A stretch of DNA of 64,000 nt from Reyranella massiliensis 521 (GTDB taxonomy: Bacteria > Pseudomonadota > Alphaproteobacteria > Reyranellales > Reyranellaceae). The notes beneath the pieces are model-generated. The model was not told where the DNA came from. It searched no databases and saw only the letters and a list, made by a program, of their open reading frames with translations. Below are positions 9,843 through 18,889 of this stretch, piece by piece; position 1 is the first letter of the stretch, and every line of letters starts with the position of its first letter. The position numbers and the translations under genes are program-made. The stretch spans positions 2,950,729-3,014,728 of the forward strand of contig NZ_HE997181.1 in NCBI RefSeq assembly GCF_000312425.1, in the 5' to 3' direction.

Positions 9843-10801
9843 CGCAAACGCTTCAACGCCGCGTCAGGCAACGGCCCCTTCTCGACCGCCGCGATGGCGG
9901 CTTCGAGATGGTCGAGGGTCGAATAGCCGATCAGCATCGTCGACACGGCGGGATGGGAGATGACGAAGCGCTCGCCGAGTTCGGTCAGGCTGCCCGCCAC
10001 GCCTTCGCGCACCAGCGGTTCCAGCCCTTTGGCACGCGCAACATCGGAGGCGAAGTCGGGTGCCGAGCCAATCGGCGGCACGTCCTGCATGGCAAGCGGA
10101 TGACGGTCCGTCGTGCCGCTCAACGCACCGCCGGCCAGGGCGCGGATGACGATGGTGCCCGCGTCGGCAGCCTTCGCCTTGTCGAGCAGACGGCCATAGT
10201 CGAGCCCTGGCGTGCCGGCCGGCATTGGTCCGCCGGCGCTGGGATTGAGCGCGTTATAGACGACCTGCACCGTGTCGAAGAGCTTCGAGTCGACGGCACG
10301 CAGCAATGCCGCCGGTTCGCCGACACCGCTGAAGCCGATGAAGCGTGTCTTGCCGGACGCCTTAAGCTTCTCCATCGCGGGCACGACCTGCTCCAAGGCA
10401 ATGTCCACCGCGAGTTTGTCGCCGGCGTCCTGAGCCGCCAGCGGATTGTGAAGCTGGAAGAGATCGACATGGTCTCGCCCCAGGCGCTTCAGACTCTCTT
10501 CCATGCCGCGCACGATGGCGCCCGCCACGTCCTTTCGATGCTCGGCGCCAAGACGCACTTTGGTACCGACCACGACATTGGCTTTCAGCGCCTTCAGGGC
10601 GCGGCCCAGATTGCGCTCCGATTCGCCGTTGCCGTAGATCGCCGCTGTATCGAAATAGTTGATGCCGGCTTCGATCGCGCGCGCCATCGCGCGTTCCTGG
10701 TCGGCGGCAGCGCCCTTGGTGAACAGGCCGCCAACCGCGCCGGCGCCATAACCCAGAACGGAGACCTGGAGGCCGGTGCGTCCGAGACGCCGCCTTTGCA
10801 T
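9839..10801 (-). CDS. Aldo/keto reductase
   Basis: 320 residues with the complete AKR tetrad: Asp51 and Tyr56 in FDTAAIYGNGESE, Lys81 in VVGTKV, and His118 in LFQLHNP. The N-terminus (QRRRLGRTGLQVSVLGYGAG) is typical. It should reduce carbonyls with NADPH in the cytoplasm; the substrate is unknown. Its start overlaps the stop of the small YdhR-like gene (TGATG at 10799-10803), so the two form a coupled pair. The 3' end overlaps the convergent slt stop codon. Confidence 0.93.
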   Translation of the reverse strand: MQRRRLGRTGLQVSVLGYGAGAVGGLFTKGAAADQERAMARAIEAGINYFDTAAIYGNGESERNLGRALKALKANVVVGTKVRLGAEHRKDVAGAIVRGMEESLKRLGRDHVDLFQLHNPLAAQDAGDKLAVDIALEQVVPAMEKLKASGKTRFIGFSGVGEPAALLRAVDSKLFDTVQVVYNALNPSAGGPMPAGTPGLDYGRLLDKAKAADAGTIVIRALAGGALSGTTDRHPLAMQDVPPIGSAPDFASDVARAKGLEPLVREGVAGSLTELGERFVISHPAVSTMLIGYSTLDHLEAAIAAVEKGPLPDAALKRLR

Positions 10802-11118
10802 CAGGACTCACCCTCGATGCGGACCTTGCCCGCTTCGTTGTCCACGACAACATGATTGTCGTAGTAGGTCACGGTCGGCGTCGCACCGAAGGCGGCCGCC
10901 ATGCGCTTCTCCCACTCCGGCGTGTACCAGGCGCGGGCCGCGGCCTCGGATTCCCAGAGATAGACGCCGCCACCGCCTGCATCGCCGTTGAGGTAGTATT
11001 TCTTCAGAAGCCCCTTGGCACCGAGCGCCGTATAGGTTGGGGCGGATTTGCGCGCGGCATCGACGACGGCGTCGCGCGGACGCTTGCTCATGGGGATTTG
11101 AACGATGGCGATAAACAT
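10801..11118 (-). CDS. Small YdhR-like/dimeric alpha-beta-barrel protein (putative monooxygenase-fold)
   Basis: 105 residues starting MFIAIVQIPMSKRPRDAVVD. The pattern GLLKKYYLNGDAGGGGVYLW, followed by ESEAAARAWYTPEWEKR, matches the layout of small YdhR-type ferredoxin-fold proteins (ligand-side KKYY, central GG-YLW strand, then a helix). These form dimeric barrels, and some are quinol or antibiotic monooxygenases that need no cofactor; the reaction here is unknown. It is translationally coupled to the downstream aldo/keto reductase and divergent from the haloacid dehalogenase gene. Only about 40 bases separate the two starts, so promoters must overlap coding DNA. Confidence 0.75.
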   Translation of the reverse strand: MFIAIVQIPMSKRPRDAVVDAARKSAPTYTALGAKGLLKKYYLNGDAGGGGVYLWESEAAARAWYTPEWEKRMAAAFGATPTVTYYDNHVVVDNEAGKVRIEGES

Positions 11119-11157
11119 GCGAGTGAGCCTACGTCCATTCACCTCCGGAGAGCAATG

Positions 11158-11847
11158 ATGGGCGCCGACCTTGCCGGCATCGAGATCTGCGTCTTCGATG
11201 CCTACGGCACCTTGTTCGATTTCAACTCGGCCGTGGCCCGCCATCGCGGCGCGATCGGACCGTCCGCCGAGGCACTCTCGGAGATGTGGCGGACCAAGCA
11301 GATCCAGTACACTTGGCTGCGCAACAGCATGGGCACCTATGCCAAGTTCTGGCAGGTCACGGGCGAGGCCCTCGATCATTGCCTGGCCGCGCACCGCATC
11401 AGCAACGCCGCCGTGCGCGAGAAACTGATGGGCGCCTACCTGGCGCTCGCCCCCTTTCCGGAGGTCCCCGGCATGCTCGCCTGCCTGAAGCGCGGCGGCA
11501 TGCGGATGGCGATCCTGTCGAACGGCAATCCCGAGATGCTCGATCCGATGGTGGCGGCATCCGGCCAGGCCGATGCCTTCGAAGCCGTCCTGAGCGTCGA
11601 CGAGGTCGGCATCTTCAAGCCCGACCCGCGCGTCTATCGGCTGGTCGAGGCGCGTTGCGGCGTGCCTCCAGCAAAGGTCTGCTTTCTCTCCTCGAATTGC
11701 TGGGATGCCCACGGTGCGGCGCAGTTCGGCTTTCGCGCCGTGTGGGTGAACCGGACGGGTGCGCCCAACGACAATCTGCCCGGTGCCCTCGCGGGAGAAA
11801 TCCGCGATCTTTCCGAGCTTCCCGACCTGATAGGTGTTCCGCGATGA
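11158..11847 (+). CDS. Haloacid dehalogenase type II (HAD superfamily)
   Basis: 229 residues. The ATG at 11158 is preferred over the adjacent ATG at 11155 because GGAG at 11147-11150 then has a 7-base spacer. HAD motif I is CVFDAYGTLFD with nucleophile Asp14; motif II is ILSNGNPEM; motif III lysine is in FKPDPRVY; motif IV is SSNCWDAHGA. The motif I form and SSN-WD pattern are those of (S)-2-haloacid dehalogenases, which hydrolyse short 2-haloacids to 2-hydroxyacids. The last codon overlaps the start of the dehydratase gene (ATGA). Confidence 0.92.
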   Translation: MGADLAGIEICVFDAYGTLFDFNSAVARHRGAIGPSAEALSEMWRTKQIQYTWLRNSMGTYAKFWQVTGEALDHCLAAHRISNAAVREKLMGAYLALAPFPEVPGMLACLKRGGMRMAILSNGNPEMLDPMVAASGQADAFEAVLSVDEVGIFKPDPRVYRLVEARCGVPPAKVCFLSSNCWDAHGAAQFGFRAVWVNRTGAPNDNLPGALAGEIRDLSELPDLIGVPR

Positions 11848-12830
11848 GTTCGTTGCCGACCTTTGCCGATGTTCAAGCCGCTGCCCGCCGCCTCGACGGA
11901 GTGACGATCCGCACGCCGCTGCTCGAGAACGAGCGGGTCAACCGCGCGTTGGGCGGCCGGCTCTTCATCAAGGCGGAGTGCCTGCAACGGACCGGCTCGT
12001 TCAAGCTGCGCGGCGCCTACAACTTCCTGGCCGCCATGAGCGAGGCCGACCGCGCCAAGGGCGTCGTCGGCTGGTCGTCGGGCAATCATGCGCAGGGCCT
12101 CGCCGAAGCGGCCAGGCTGCTGGGCGTGAAGGCAACGATCGTGATGCCGTCCGACGCACCGGCCCTCAAGGTCGCCAATACCAAAGCCAGCGGCGCGGAA
12201 GTGATCCTCTACGATCGCGTCAAGGACAGCCGCGAGGAGATCGGCCAGGGCATCGCCGCCAGGACCGGCGCCACCATCGTGCCGCCCTACGACCATCCCT
12301 GGATCCTGACCGGCCAGGGCACCGCGGGCATCGAGATCGCCGAGCAGGCCAAGGCGCTGGGGGTCACGCTCGATGCTGTGGCCGCGCCCTGCTCGGGTGG
12401 CGGCCTCGCGACCGGCGTCGCGCTCGGGGTCAAGGGCATCAGCCCAACGACGTCGGTGCATGCCGGCGAACCGGCGGGCTTCGACGACCTGGCGCGCTCG
12501 CTGGCCACCGGCACCAAGCAGAGGAACGCGAAACTGTCGGGCTCGATCTGCGACGCCCTGCTGGCGCCGACGCCGGGTGACGTCACTTTCCCGCTCGCCC
12601 AGAAAGTGCTGGGGCCGGGCCTTGTCGTCAGCGACGACGAGGTGCTCGACGCGATGGAACTGGCCTTCCGCGAGTTCAAGCTCGTGGTCGAACCCGGTGG
12701 CGCCGTGGCGCTGGCGGCGGCACTCACGGGCAAGCTGCCGGTCAAAGGCCGCGCCGTCGCGGTCGTCTGCTCCGGCGGCAATGTCGATCACGAGACCTTC
12801 AAGCGAGCTCTCGGCCGCGCCAAGGCATGA
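11844..12830 (+). CDS. PLP-dependent threonine/serine dehydratase (fold type II ammonia-lyase)
   Basis: 328 residues. The PLP lysine is Lys54 in RTGSFKLRGAYNF, with the SSGNHAQG phosphate/substrate loop near 88 and a C-terminal SGGNVDHETF segment. There is no regulatory ACT domain, so it is the short catabolic type rather than biosynthetic IlvA. It would deaminate threonine or serine, or a hydroxyaspartate, to the 2-oxoacid and ammonia. It starts inside the stop of the haloacid dehalogenase gene and ends inside the start of the cyclase gene (both ATGA), so all three are almost certainly one transcript. Confidence 0.92.
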   Translation: MSSLPTFADVQAAARRLDGVTIRTPLLENERVNRALGGRLFIKAECLQRTGSFKLRGAYNFLAAMSEADRAKGVVGWSSGNHAQGLAEAARLLGVKATIVMPSDAPALKVANTKASGAEVILYDRVKDSREEIGQGIAARTGATIVPPYDHPWILTGQGTAGIEIAEQAKALGVTLDAVAAPCSGGGLATGVALGVKGISPTTSVHAGEPAGFDDLARSLATGTKQRNAKLSGSICDALLAPTPGDVTFPLAQKVLGPGLVVSDDEVLDAMELAFREFKLVVEPGGAVALAAALTGKLPVKGRAVAVVCSGGNVDHETFKRALGRAKA

Positions 12831-13864
12831 CCCTGTCGCGGCGCGCCCGCCGCGAGTGGCGGTTCTTCCTCTGGTTCAGCGTCGCGAGCGCCGTCATCAG
12901 CGCCTATTTCGGATATGCGGTCGGGGCGGAGGACGAGTCGGCGATAAGGGGGGCATGGCACGGCGTCCTCGCTTCGCTGCTGATCGCCACGCCGATCACT
13001 TTCACCGAAGTCCGCGGCCGCCGCATCGCTCTGTTGCGCCGCCTGCGGCGCCTGCCGTGGGCGGCATTCTTCACCATCAAGGCGCTGTTCTACGTCGTCG
13101 TCATCGTCGGCGGACTGTTGATCATGCGCGTGCTGACGCACGCTCCGGACGAGGATCCCTTCGCCCTCACGCCGGCCTTTCGTGGTTCGATCGCCTTCGG
13201 CGTCGCGATGTCGTTGTTCGCCAACCTGATCGTCGAGACGGGCGGTTTGCTCGGCTTCTCGACCTTGAAGAACATACTGACCGGCCGCTACGTACATCCG
13301 CGACGGGAACGAAGGGCGTTTCTGTTGATCGACATGCGCGACTCGACGGGTCTTGCCGAGTCGCTGGGCTCTATCCGCTTCCACGAGTTGCTCAACAGCT
13401 TCTTTCGCGACATCGCCGAAGCGGCGTTCGAGAGCGAAGCGGAAATCCACAAGTACGTCGGCGACGAGGCGATCCTGACCTGGCCGATCGATACGGCGCT
13501 GGCCGAGGGCGAGTGCCTCGCCTGTCCCTTCCTGGCCCGCGACCTGATTGCCCGCAATGCCGAGCACTATCGCCAGCGCTATGGCGTCGTCCCGACGTTC
13601 CGCGCCGCGCTTCATTGCGGCGAGATCGTCGCCGGCGAGATCGGCGACGTGCGGCGCGAGATCGCCTATGTCGGCGACACGCTGAACGTCGCCGCCCGAC
13701 TGCTGGACGCGGCGAAAGCCCTGGGGCACGACACCCTCGTCTCGCAGGACCTGCTGCAAATCGTCGAGCTGCCGGCCGGGCTCAAGGCCACACCGCTGCC
13801 GACCCTGGCCATTCGCGGCCGGACGGCACCCCTCCGTATCTCGGCGCTATCGCGCGTCGACTAA
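12827..13864 (+). CDS. Membrane-anchored class III adenylate/guanylate cyclase
   Basis: 345 residues. Four likely membrane helices occupy roughly 12-31, 44-60, 80-103 and 120-143. A cyclase homology domain follows (about 160-340): FLLIDMRDSTG with Asp169/Asp172, HKYVGDEAILTWP with the second metal aspartate Asp213, and VGDTLNVAARLL with the transition-state asparagine. The lysine before YVGDE is the usual adenine-selecting position, so cAMP is the likely product, although the partner position was not checked. The start overlaps the dehydratase stop (ATGA), an unusual metabolic context for a cyclase. The gene ends four bases from the convergent GMC oxidoreductase stop. Confidence 0.9.
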   Translation: MTLSRRARREWRFFLWFSVASAVISAYFGYAVGAEDESAIRGAWHGVLASLLIATPITFTEVRGRRIALLRRLRRLPWAAFFTIKALFYVVVIVGGLLIMRVLTHAPDEDPFALTPAFRGSIAFGVAMSLFANLIVETGGLLGFSTLKNILTGRYVHPRRERRAFLLIDMRDSTGLAESLGSIRFHELLNSFFRDIAEAAFESEAEIHKYVGDEAILTWPIDTALAEGECLACPFLARDLIARNAEHYRQRYGVVPTFRAALHCGEIVAGEIGDVRREIAYVGDTLNVAARLLDAAKALGHDTLVSQDLLQIVELPAGLKATPLPTLAIRGRTAPLRISALSRVD

Positions 13865-13867
13865 AAT

Positions 13868-15463
13868 CTATCGCGCGTCGGCCAGAATCAGATCGGCCGC
13901 CTTCTCACCGATCATCATGCAAGCGGCATTGGTGTTGCCCGACACGAGTGTTGGCATGATCGACCCGTCGGCGACGCGCAGGCGCTCGATCCCGTGCACG
14001 CGCAACTGGGGATCGACGACGCAGTCCGCATTGTGCCCCATCCGACAGGTCCCGACCGGGTGATAGGCCGACTGCCCCTCCCGCTTCGCGTAGTCGAGAA
14101 AGTCGCCGTCGGTCCAGGCTTCGGAGCCGGGCAGCAGCTCTTCCGTGATGATGCGGGACAAAGCGGGCGTGCGGCTCAGCACGCGCGTGAACTTGATCGC
14201 CGCGACAGCGGCGTTCTGGTCGTTCGGCGTCGACAGATAGTTGGCGACGATCTCGGGATGGTCCTCGGGATTGCGCGAAACGACACGGACATGACCCCGG
14301 CTCTCTGGGCGCGACTGGTTCGCGAGGATGGTGAATCCCGAGAACTTGTGGGGGCCCCGGTCGATCCGGTCGGTCGACCAGGGGAAGAAATGAAACTGCG
14401 TGTCCGCTTCGGCCGACTGCGGCATCAGGCGCGTGAAGGCGCCGGCAAAGGCCGGGCTGGCCGTCAGCGGCCCCGTTTTCATCAAGATGTACTCGACGGC
14501 GGCACTCACCCGTCGATGCATCATATTGATGTCGTCGTTGATGGTGAGTCGCCACCAGGTCCTGTAGGTGGAACGGATGCCCCAATGATCCTGCAGGTTC
14601 TCCCCAACACCCGGCACGTCGCGCACCACCGGGATACCGAGTTGCGACAGCAGCGCCCCTGGTCCAATGCCAGATAGCTGCAGGAGCTGCGGCGATCCGA
14701 TCGCGCCCGAACACAGCACCACTTCGCGACGCGCGCGCGCCGTCCGGCTCTCGCCGTTCGTACGGTAGGCGATTCCAGTGGCCCGGCCGTTCTCGACGAG
14801 GATGCGCTCGGCCATCGCGTCGGTGATCACCCGGCAATTGGGGCGCTTGCGGGCCTCGGCGATGTAGGCGCGGCCGGTCGAGTTGCGCCGGCCGCTGCTG
14901 ATGGTGGCGTGATAGTAGCCCGCGCCCTCCTGGCTGGCGCCATTGAAGTCGTCGGTCGCCTGGAGGCCGACTTCGGCGCAGGCGGCGAGGAAACTGTCGC
15001 TCAGTTCGTTGCGATACTCGCCCTGCGTAATCTTTACGGGGCCGTTGCCGCCATGCAGATCGGTTTCGCCGCCAGGATAGCTCTCGAGCCGCTTGAAATA
15101 CGGCAGGCAATCGTCGAACGACCACCCCTCGTTGCCCATCTGCCGCCAGCCGTCGTAGTCCGACGGCAGGCCGCGGATGTAGACCATGCCGTTGATGGCA
15201 CTGCTGCCGCCCACCACCTTGCCGCGAGGCCAGTAGATACGCCGCCCGTCGAGCCGTGGCTCTGGCGCCGTCACGTATTTCCAATTGACCGCAGGATCGA
15301 GAAAGGTCTTGGCAAACCCGAGCGGCATCGAAATCCAGCGGCTGGTGTCGTTCGGCCCTGCTTCGAGCAAAAGGACACTGTATCGCCCGCTTTCAGTCAG
15401 GCGGTCGACCAGCGGACCGCCCGCAGACCCTGCCCCGACAACTACGAAGTCGAATTCATCCAT
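13868..15463 (-). CDS. GMC family FAD-dependent alcohol/choline-type dehydrogenase
   Basis: 531 residues. It carries the N-terminal FAD motif VVVGAGSAGGPLVDRL, then WPRGKVVGGSSAINGMVYIRG, and the GMC signature 2 region SGAIGSPQLLQLSGIGP. The C-terminal catalytic pair is His468 (AYHPVGTCRMG) and Asn510 (SGNTNAACMMIGEKAADLI). It oxidises primary alcohols (choline, alkanols or polyethylene-glycol-like substrates), with electrons going to the respiratory chain or a quinone. The start overlaps the end of livM by 8 bases, making it the last gene of the liv operon. With an alkyl sulfatase at the head of the block, a long-chain alcohol is a reasonable guess for the substrate. Confidence 0.93.
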   Translation of the reverse strand: MDEFDFVVVGAGSAGGPLVDRLTESGRYSVLLLEAGPNDTSRWISMPLGFAKTFLDPAVNWKYVTAPEPRLDGRRIYWPRGKVVGGSSAINGMVYIRGLPSDYDGWRQMGNEGWSFDDCLPYFKRLESYPGGETDLHGGNGPVKITQGEYRNELSDSFLAACAEVGLQATDDFNGASQEGAGYYHATISSGRRNSTGRAYIAEARKRPNCRVITDAMAERILVENGRATGIAYRTNGESRTARARREVVLCSGAIGSPQLLQLSGIGPGALLSQLGIPVVRDVPGVGENLQDHWGIRSTYRTWWRLTINDDINMMHRRVSAAVEYILMKTGPLTASPAFAGAFTRLMPQSAEADTQFHFFPWSTDRIDRGPHKFSGFTILANQSRPESRGHVRVVSRNPEDHPEIVANYLSTPNDQNAAVAAIKFTRVLSRTPALSRIITEELLPGSEAWTDGDFLDYAKREGQSAYHPVGTCRMGHNADCVVDPQLRVHGIERLRVADGSIMPTLVSGNTNAACMMIGEKAADLILADAR

Positions 15464-16430
15464 TCTGCCGCTTACTGGGAGTTTTGATACTCGCCAGCAA
15501 GCTACCAAGAATGCCCTTGGGAAGGAAGATGATGAACACGACCAGCAGAACGCCGTAAACGAGATTGTCCCAGCCGACGGCCTTGGTGCCGAAACCGATG
15601 CGCAGGGCCTCTGCGAGGAGAATGGTGATGATCGCGCCGACCGTCGGTCCGAGCGCCACGTAGATACCGCCGACGACCGCCGCGAAGACCATCTGCAGGG
15701 AAATGCCGATTCCGCTCACCGTGTCGGGCGAAATGAACATCTGATACTGACCGTAAAGGGCACCGGCCATCGCCGTCATCAGCGCGCTAATGACAGTGAT
15801 GCGCAATTTCTCTGCCGTCACGTTAACACCGGCCGCCGCCGCCGCGTCCTCGTCCTCGGAGATCGCTTCCATGGCGTAGCGGCTCATGCTGCGATCTATC
15901 CAGTGCCAGATCAGCAGGCCGCCTGCCCACACGCCCAGGGCGATCAGGTACCAGACGACCTTGTCGTCGAACTGCAATGCCAGGATATGGTTACCCTTGG
16001 TACGTTCCGGCGTGTAACCCAGCGAACCGCCGGTATGGTTGCGTGTGGCGGTGATGACCTGCAGCACGATGCCCGACAGGGCGAGCGTCACCAGCGCGAA
16101 ATAGTGTCCGGTGATGCGAAACCGGAAGCAGGGATAGGCCACCACCATTGCCAGGGCGCCGGAGCAAAGCAACGCCGCCGGAATGCCGAGCCAGGGCGTC
16201 AGGCCAAAGTGGTTCCACAACAGCACGGTCACATAGGCGCCGACGCCCATGAACCCGCCATGGCCCAGCGAGACCAGGCCGAACCGCCCCATCACCGCCC
16301 ACGACGTATAGGCGAACGACCAGATCAGGATGAGGATCAGGATGTGCAGGTGATAGGGATCGCGATAGACGAAAGGCAGCGCGATCAGAGCCGCGCCGAC
16401 GATCCAGGGCATGTACTGGCGCAGGTTCAC
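15456..16430 (-). CDS. livM: Branched-chain-amino-acid-type (HAAT) ABC transporter permease LivM-like
   Basis: 324 residues, starting at a GTG that overlaps the livH stop (GTGA). A hydrophobic protein with about eight to ten helices. The LivM-type loop GHGGFMGVGAYVTVLLW lies near residue 50, and the cytoplasmic coupling loop AMEAISEDEDAAAAAGVNVT near 195 contains the EAA-like region. It pairs with LivH to form the membrane channel. The substrate set by LivK may be an amino acid, amide, short acid or another small molecule. The stop lies within the first codons of the GMC oxidoreductase gene. Confidence 0.93.
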   Translation of the reverse strand: MNLRQYMPWIVGAALIALPFVYRDPYHLHILILILIWSFAYTSWAVMGRFGLVSLGHGGFMGVGAYVTVLLWNHFGLTPWLGIPAALLCSGALAMVVAYPCFRFRITGHYFALVTLALSGIVLQVITATRNHTGGSLGYTPERTKGNHILALQFDDKVVWYLIALGVWAGGLLIWHWIDRSMSRYAMEAISEDEDAAAAAGVNVTAEKLRITVISALMTAMAGALYGQYQMFISPDTVSGIGISLQMVFAAVVGGIYVALGPTVGAIITILLAEALRIGFGTKAVGWDNLVYGVLLVVFIIFLPKGILGSLLASIKTPSKRQNG

Positions 16431-17308
16431 GAGCGCCTCGCCAGAAGACCGGCAGGCCGGACGAACATCATCACGATGAAGAAGGCGAAGGCCAGCACGT
16501 AACCCCACTCGAGGTCGGAGAAGAGACCGCCGAGCGAGATGATCTCGGCGAACAGGAAGGCTGCAACGAAGCCGCCGACGAAATTGCCGAGCCCACCCAG
16601 CACGCAGATCAGGAAGGTGATCGGACCGAACGACAGGCCGACGAAGGGATGCACGTCGTACTGCAGCACCAGCAGGCAGGCCGCGAGCCCGGCCAGGGCC
16701 CCGCCCAGAGCCGAGGTCACGACATAGATCTTCTTCGCGTCGACCCCCATCAGCGCCATGATCTGGCGATCCTGGGCGATGGCGCGGATGGCCGTGCCGG
16801 TAAAGGTGCGCGTCATGAAGAGATAGACGACGATCATGCCGATGAGCGCCGCGCCGAAGGCGAGCAGCCGCGAGTAGCTGAGGTGCATGTCGCCCAGGGT
16901 CAGGATCGGCAGACGGATGCCGAGATTGCGGAAGTCGATGCCGAAGGCGACCGTGGCGAAGCTCTGCAACACGAACAGCACGCCGCCCGTCGCGAGGAGC
17001 TGGTTGATCGGCGGAGACGAGAGCAGTGGCGCGATGACCAGGAAGTGCAGCAGTGCGCCCAGCGCCGCCACCAGCAGGATCGCAAGCGGCGCCGCAGCGT
17101 AATAGGACAGGCCGTAGTACTGCACGAGATAGTACATGCCGTACATGCCGATCATCACCAGCTCGGCGTAACAGATCCATGTCACGTCGATCACGCCGAA
17201 GATGAGGTTGAGGCCCAACGCCAGCAACGCCAGAACGCCGCCCAGCAAGATGCCGTTGAGGACCGCTTCAAGGAGGTAGATGTCGAAGATTTCGAGAAAT
17301 GAACCCAT
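16427..17308 (-). CDS. livH: HAAT ABC transporter permease LivH-like
   Basis: 293 residues. The ATG at 17308 is preceded by a good ribosome-binding site (GGAGAAGG); a GTG one codon earlier is less likely. The typical LivH opening is present (LNGILLGGVLALLALGLNLI, then FGVIDVTW) and the EAA loop AIRAIAQDRQIMALMGVDAKK lies near residue 180. About eight helices are predicted. It forms the permease heterodimer with LivM. The order livK-livG-livF-livH-livM-GMC is unusual because the two ATPases precede the permeases. Confidence 0.93.
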   Translation of the reverse strand: MGSFLEIFDIYLLEAVLNGILLGGVLALLALGLNLIFGVIDVTWICYAELVMIGMYGMYYLVQYYGLSYYAAAPLAILLVAALGALLHFLVIAPLLSSPPINQLLATGGVLFVLQSFATVAFGIDFRNLGIRLPILTLGDMHLSYSRLLAFGAALIGMIVVYLFMTRTFTGTAIRAIAQDRQIMALMGVDAKKIYVVTSALGGALAGLAACLLVLQYDVHPFVGLSFGPITFLICVLGGLGNFVGGFVAAFLFAEIISLGGLFSDLEWGYVLAFAFFIVMMFVRPAGLLARRS

Positions 17309-17350
17309 CACCTTCTCCAGATCGGAGCGCGGGCGCGCGACCCGCTTGAA

Positions 17351-18055
17351 CTAGACACCGAGGTAGGCCTGCCGAATCGTGTCGCTGGCCAGGAGCTCGG
17401 CCGACGTGCCCGAGGTGCGGATCGAGCCGGCCTCCAGCAAATAGGCGCGATCAACGACCTGCAGCACCTGCTGCACGTTCTGTTCGACGATCAGCACCGT
17501 CAGGCCGCCGGCGCGGATGCGCTTTACCAGCTCGAACACCTGCTGCACCACGACCGGCGCCAGACCGGCCGACGGCTCGTCGAGCAGCAGCAGCTTCGGA
17601 TCGCTCATCAGCGCTCGGCCGATGGCGCACATCTGCTGCTCGCCGCCGGACATGGTGCCGGCAAGCTGATGACGCCGCTCCTTCATGCGCGGGAACAGGT
17701 TGAACACGAACTCCAGCCGTTCGGCGTAGCGGGCGCGGGCCGCCGGCATATAGGCGCCCATCTTGAGGTTGTCCTCGACGGTCAGCCGTGGAAACAGCCG
17801 GCGATTCTCGGGGACATGGGCGATGCCCAGTTCGACGATCTTGTGGGCGGGCGTGGTGAGCACGTTGGCGCCCTGCATCGCGATGCTGCCCTTGGTCGGG
17901 CGGATCAGGCCGGAGATCACCCGCATCAGCGTCGTCTTGCCCGCACCATTGGGGCCGATCACGCCGACGGCCTCGCCCGCCTTGACGTCGAGATTGACGC
18001 CGAACAGCGCATGGAAGCTGCCGTAGCCCGCATCGACGGACTTGAGTTCGAGCAT
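17351..18055 (-). CDS. livF: HAAT ABC transporter ATP-binding protein LivF-like
   Basis: 234 residues, the LivF length. Walker A is GPNGAGKTT (about 35-43), the signature is MSGGEQQMCAIGRAL, Walker B is LLLLDEPSAGL, and the switch region follows (VLIVEQNVQQVL). The start MLELKSVDAGYG gives the normal family N-terminus, although in-frame alternatives lie upstream. It powers the LivHM channel together with LivG, which is encoded 14 bases upstream. Confidence 0.95.
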   Translation of the reverse strand: MLELKSVDAGYGSFHALFGVNLDVKAGEAVGVIGPNGAGKTTLMRVISGLIRPTKGSIAMQGANVLTTPAHKIVELGIAHVPENRRLFPRLTVEDNLKMGAYMPAARARYAERLEFVFNLFPRMKERRHQLAGTMSGGEQQMCAIGRALMSDPKLLLLDEPSAGLAPVVVQQVFELVKRIRAGGLTVLIVEQNVQQVLQVVDRAYLLEAGSIRTSGTSAELLASDTIRQAYLGV

Positions 18056-18069
18056 ATCCAGTATCCCCG

Positions 18070-18831
18070 TCAGCGCCGCGCTTCGGCAGCGGCGGCGGCT
18101 GCCTGCGTCGAATGGGCGTCGGTGCCGAGATAGACTTCGACGACGCGCGGATCGTTCGATACCTGGCTCGGCAGGCCCTCGGAGATCTTCTCGCCATGGT
18201 CGAGGACCATGACGCGATCGACCACGCGCATCAGCACGCCCATGATGTGTTCGACCCATATGATGGTGATGCCGAGCTCGTCGCGGATCTTGCGCAGCAT
18301 GTCGGCGGCCTGATCCATCTCGCTCTCGTCGAGTCCGCCGAGACTTTCGTCGGCCAGCAAAAGCTTCGGCGCCGTCGCCAGAGCCTTGGCGAGCTCCAGC
18401 TTCTTGAGGCCGGCCGCACCCAGCCCGTCGACGCTGGCGGCACGATCGGTCGGCAGCCCGACCATGGCCAGCGCCCGCTCGGCCGCCTCGCTGGCCTTGG
18501 CGGCGCTATGGCTGCCCTGGCCGTAGTAGCCTGCCAGCGCCACGTTCTCGAAGATCGAGAGCCGGCGGAACGGCCGTGGGATCTGGAAAGTACGGCCGAC
18601 ACCGGCATTGATGATGCGATGCGGCGCCAGGCCCGAGAGTTCGCGCCCCTCGAAGGAGATCGATCCCGCCGATGGCGGAAAGGTCCCCGAGAGCATGTTG
18701 AAGATGGTGCTCTTGCCCGAGCCGTTCGGGCCGATGAGACCGAGAATCTCGCCCTTCTCGACCTTGAACGACACGTTGTTGACGGCGGTGAAGCCGCCGA
18801 AGCGCTTCACCAGCCCATTTACGACTAGCAC
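18070..18831 (-). CDS. livG: HAAT ABC transporter ATP-binding protein LivG-like
   Basis: 253 residues. Walker A is GPNGSGKST (about 34-42) and the Q-loop region is GVGRTFQIPRPF, a LivG hallmark. Walker B is LLLADESLGGLDESE with the catalytic glutamate, and the H-loop is IIWVEHIMG. The signature motif is unusual: where LSGGQ-like residues are expected the protein reads LGAAGLKKLELAKAL. A degenerate signature of this kind is seen in some HAAT ATPases, and LivF keeps a canonical one, so the transporter may have asymmetric ATP sites. A short Ala-rich tail ends the protein. Confidence 0.94.
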   Translation of the reverse strand: MLVVNGLVKRFGGFTAVNNVSFKVEKGEILGLIGPNGSGKSTIFNMLSGTFPPSAGSISFEGRELSGLAPHRIINAGVGRTFQIPRPFRRLSIFENVALAGYYGQGSHSAAKASEAAERALAMVGLPTDRAASVDGLGAAGLKKLELAKALATAPKLLLADESLGGLDESEMDQAADMLRKIRDELGITIIWVEHIMGVLMRVVDRVMVLDHGEKISEGLPSQVSNDPRVVEVYLGTDAHSTQAAAAAAEARR

Positions 18832-18889
18832 TGTCGATACCCTCGCTGACGCGACGTTTACGTCCGATCGGCAGTCTGGCAGCCCCGCC

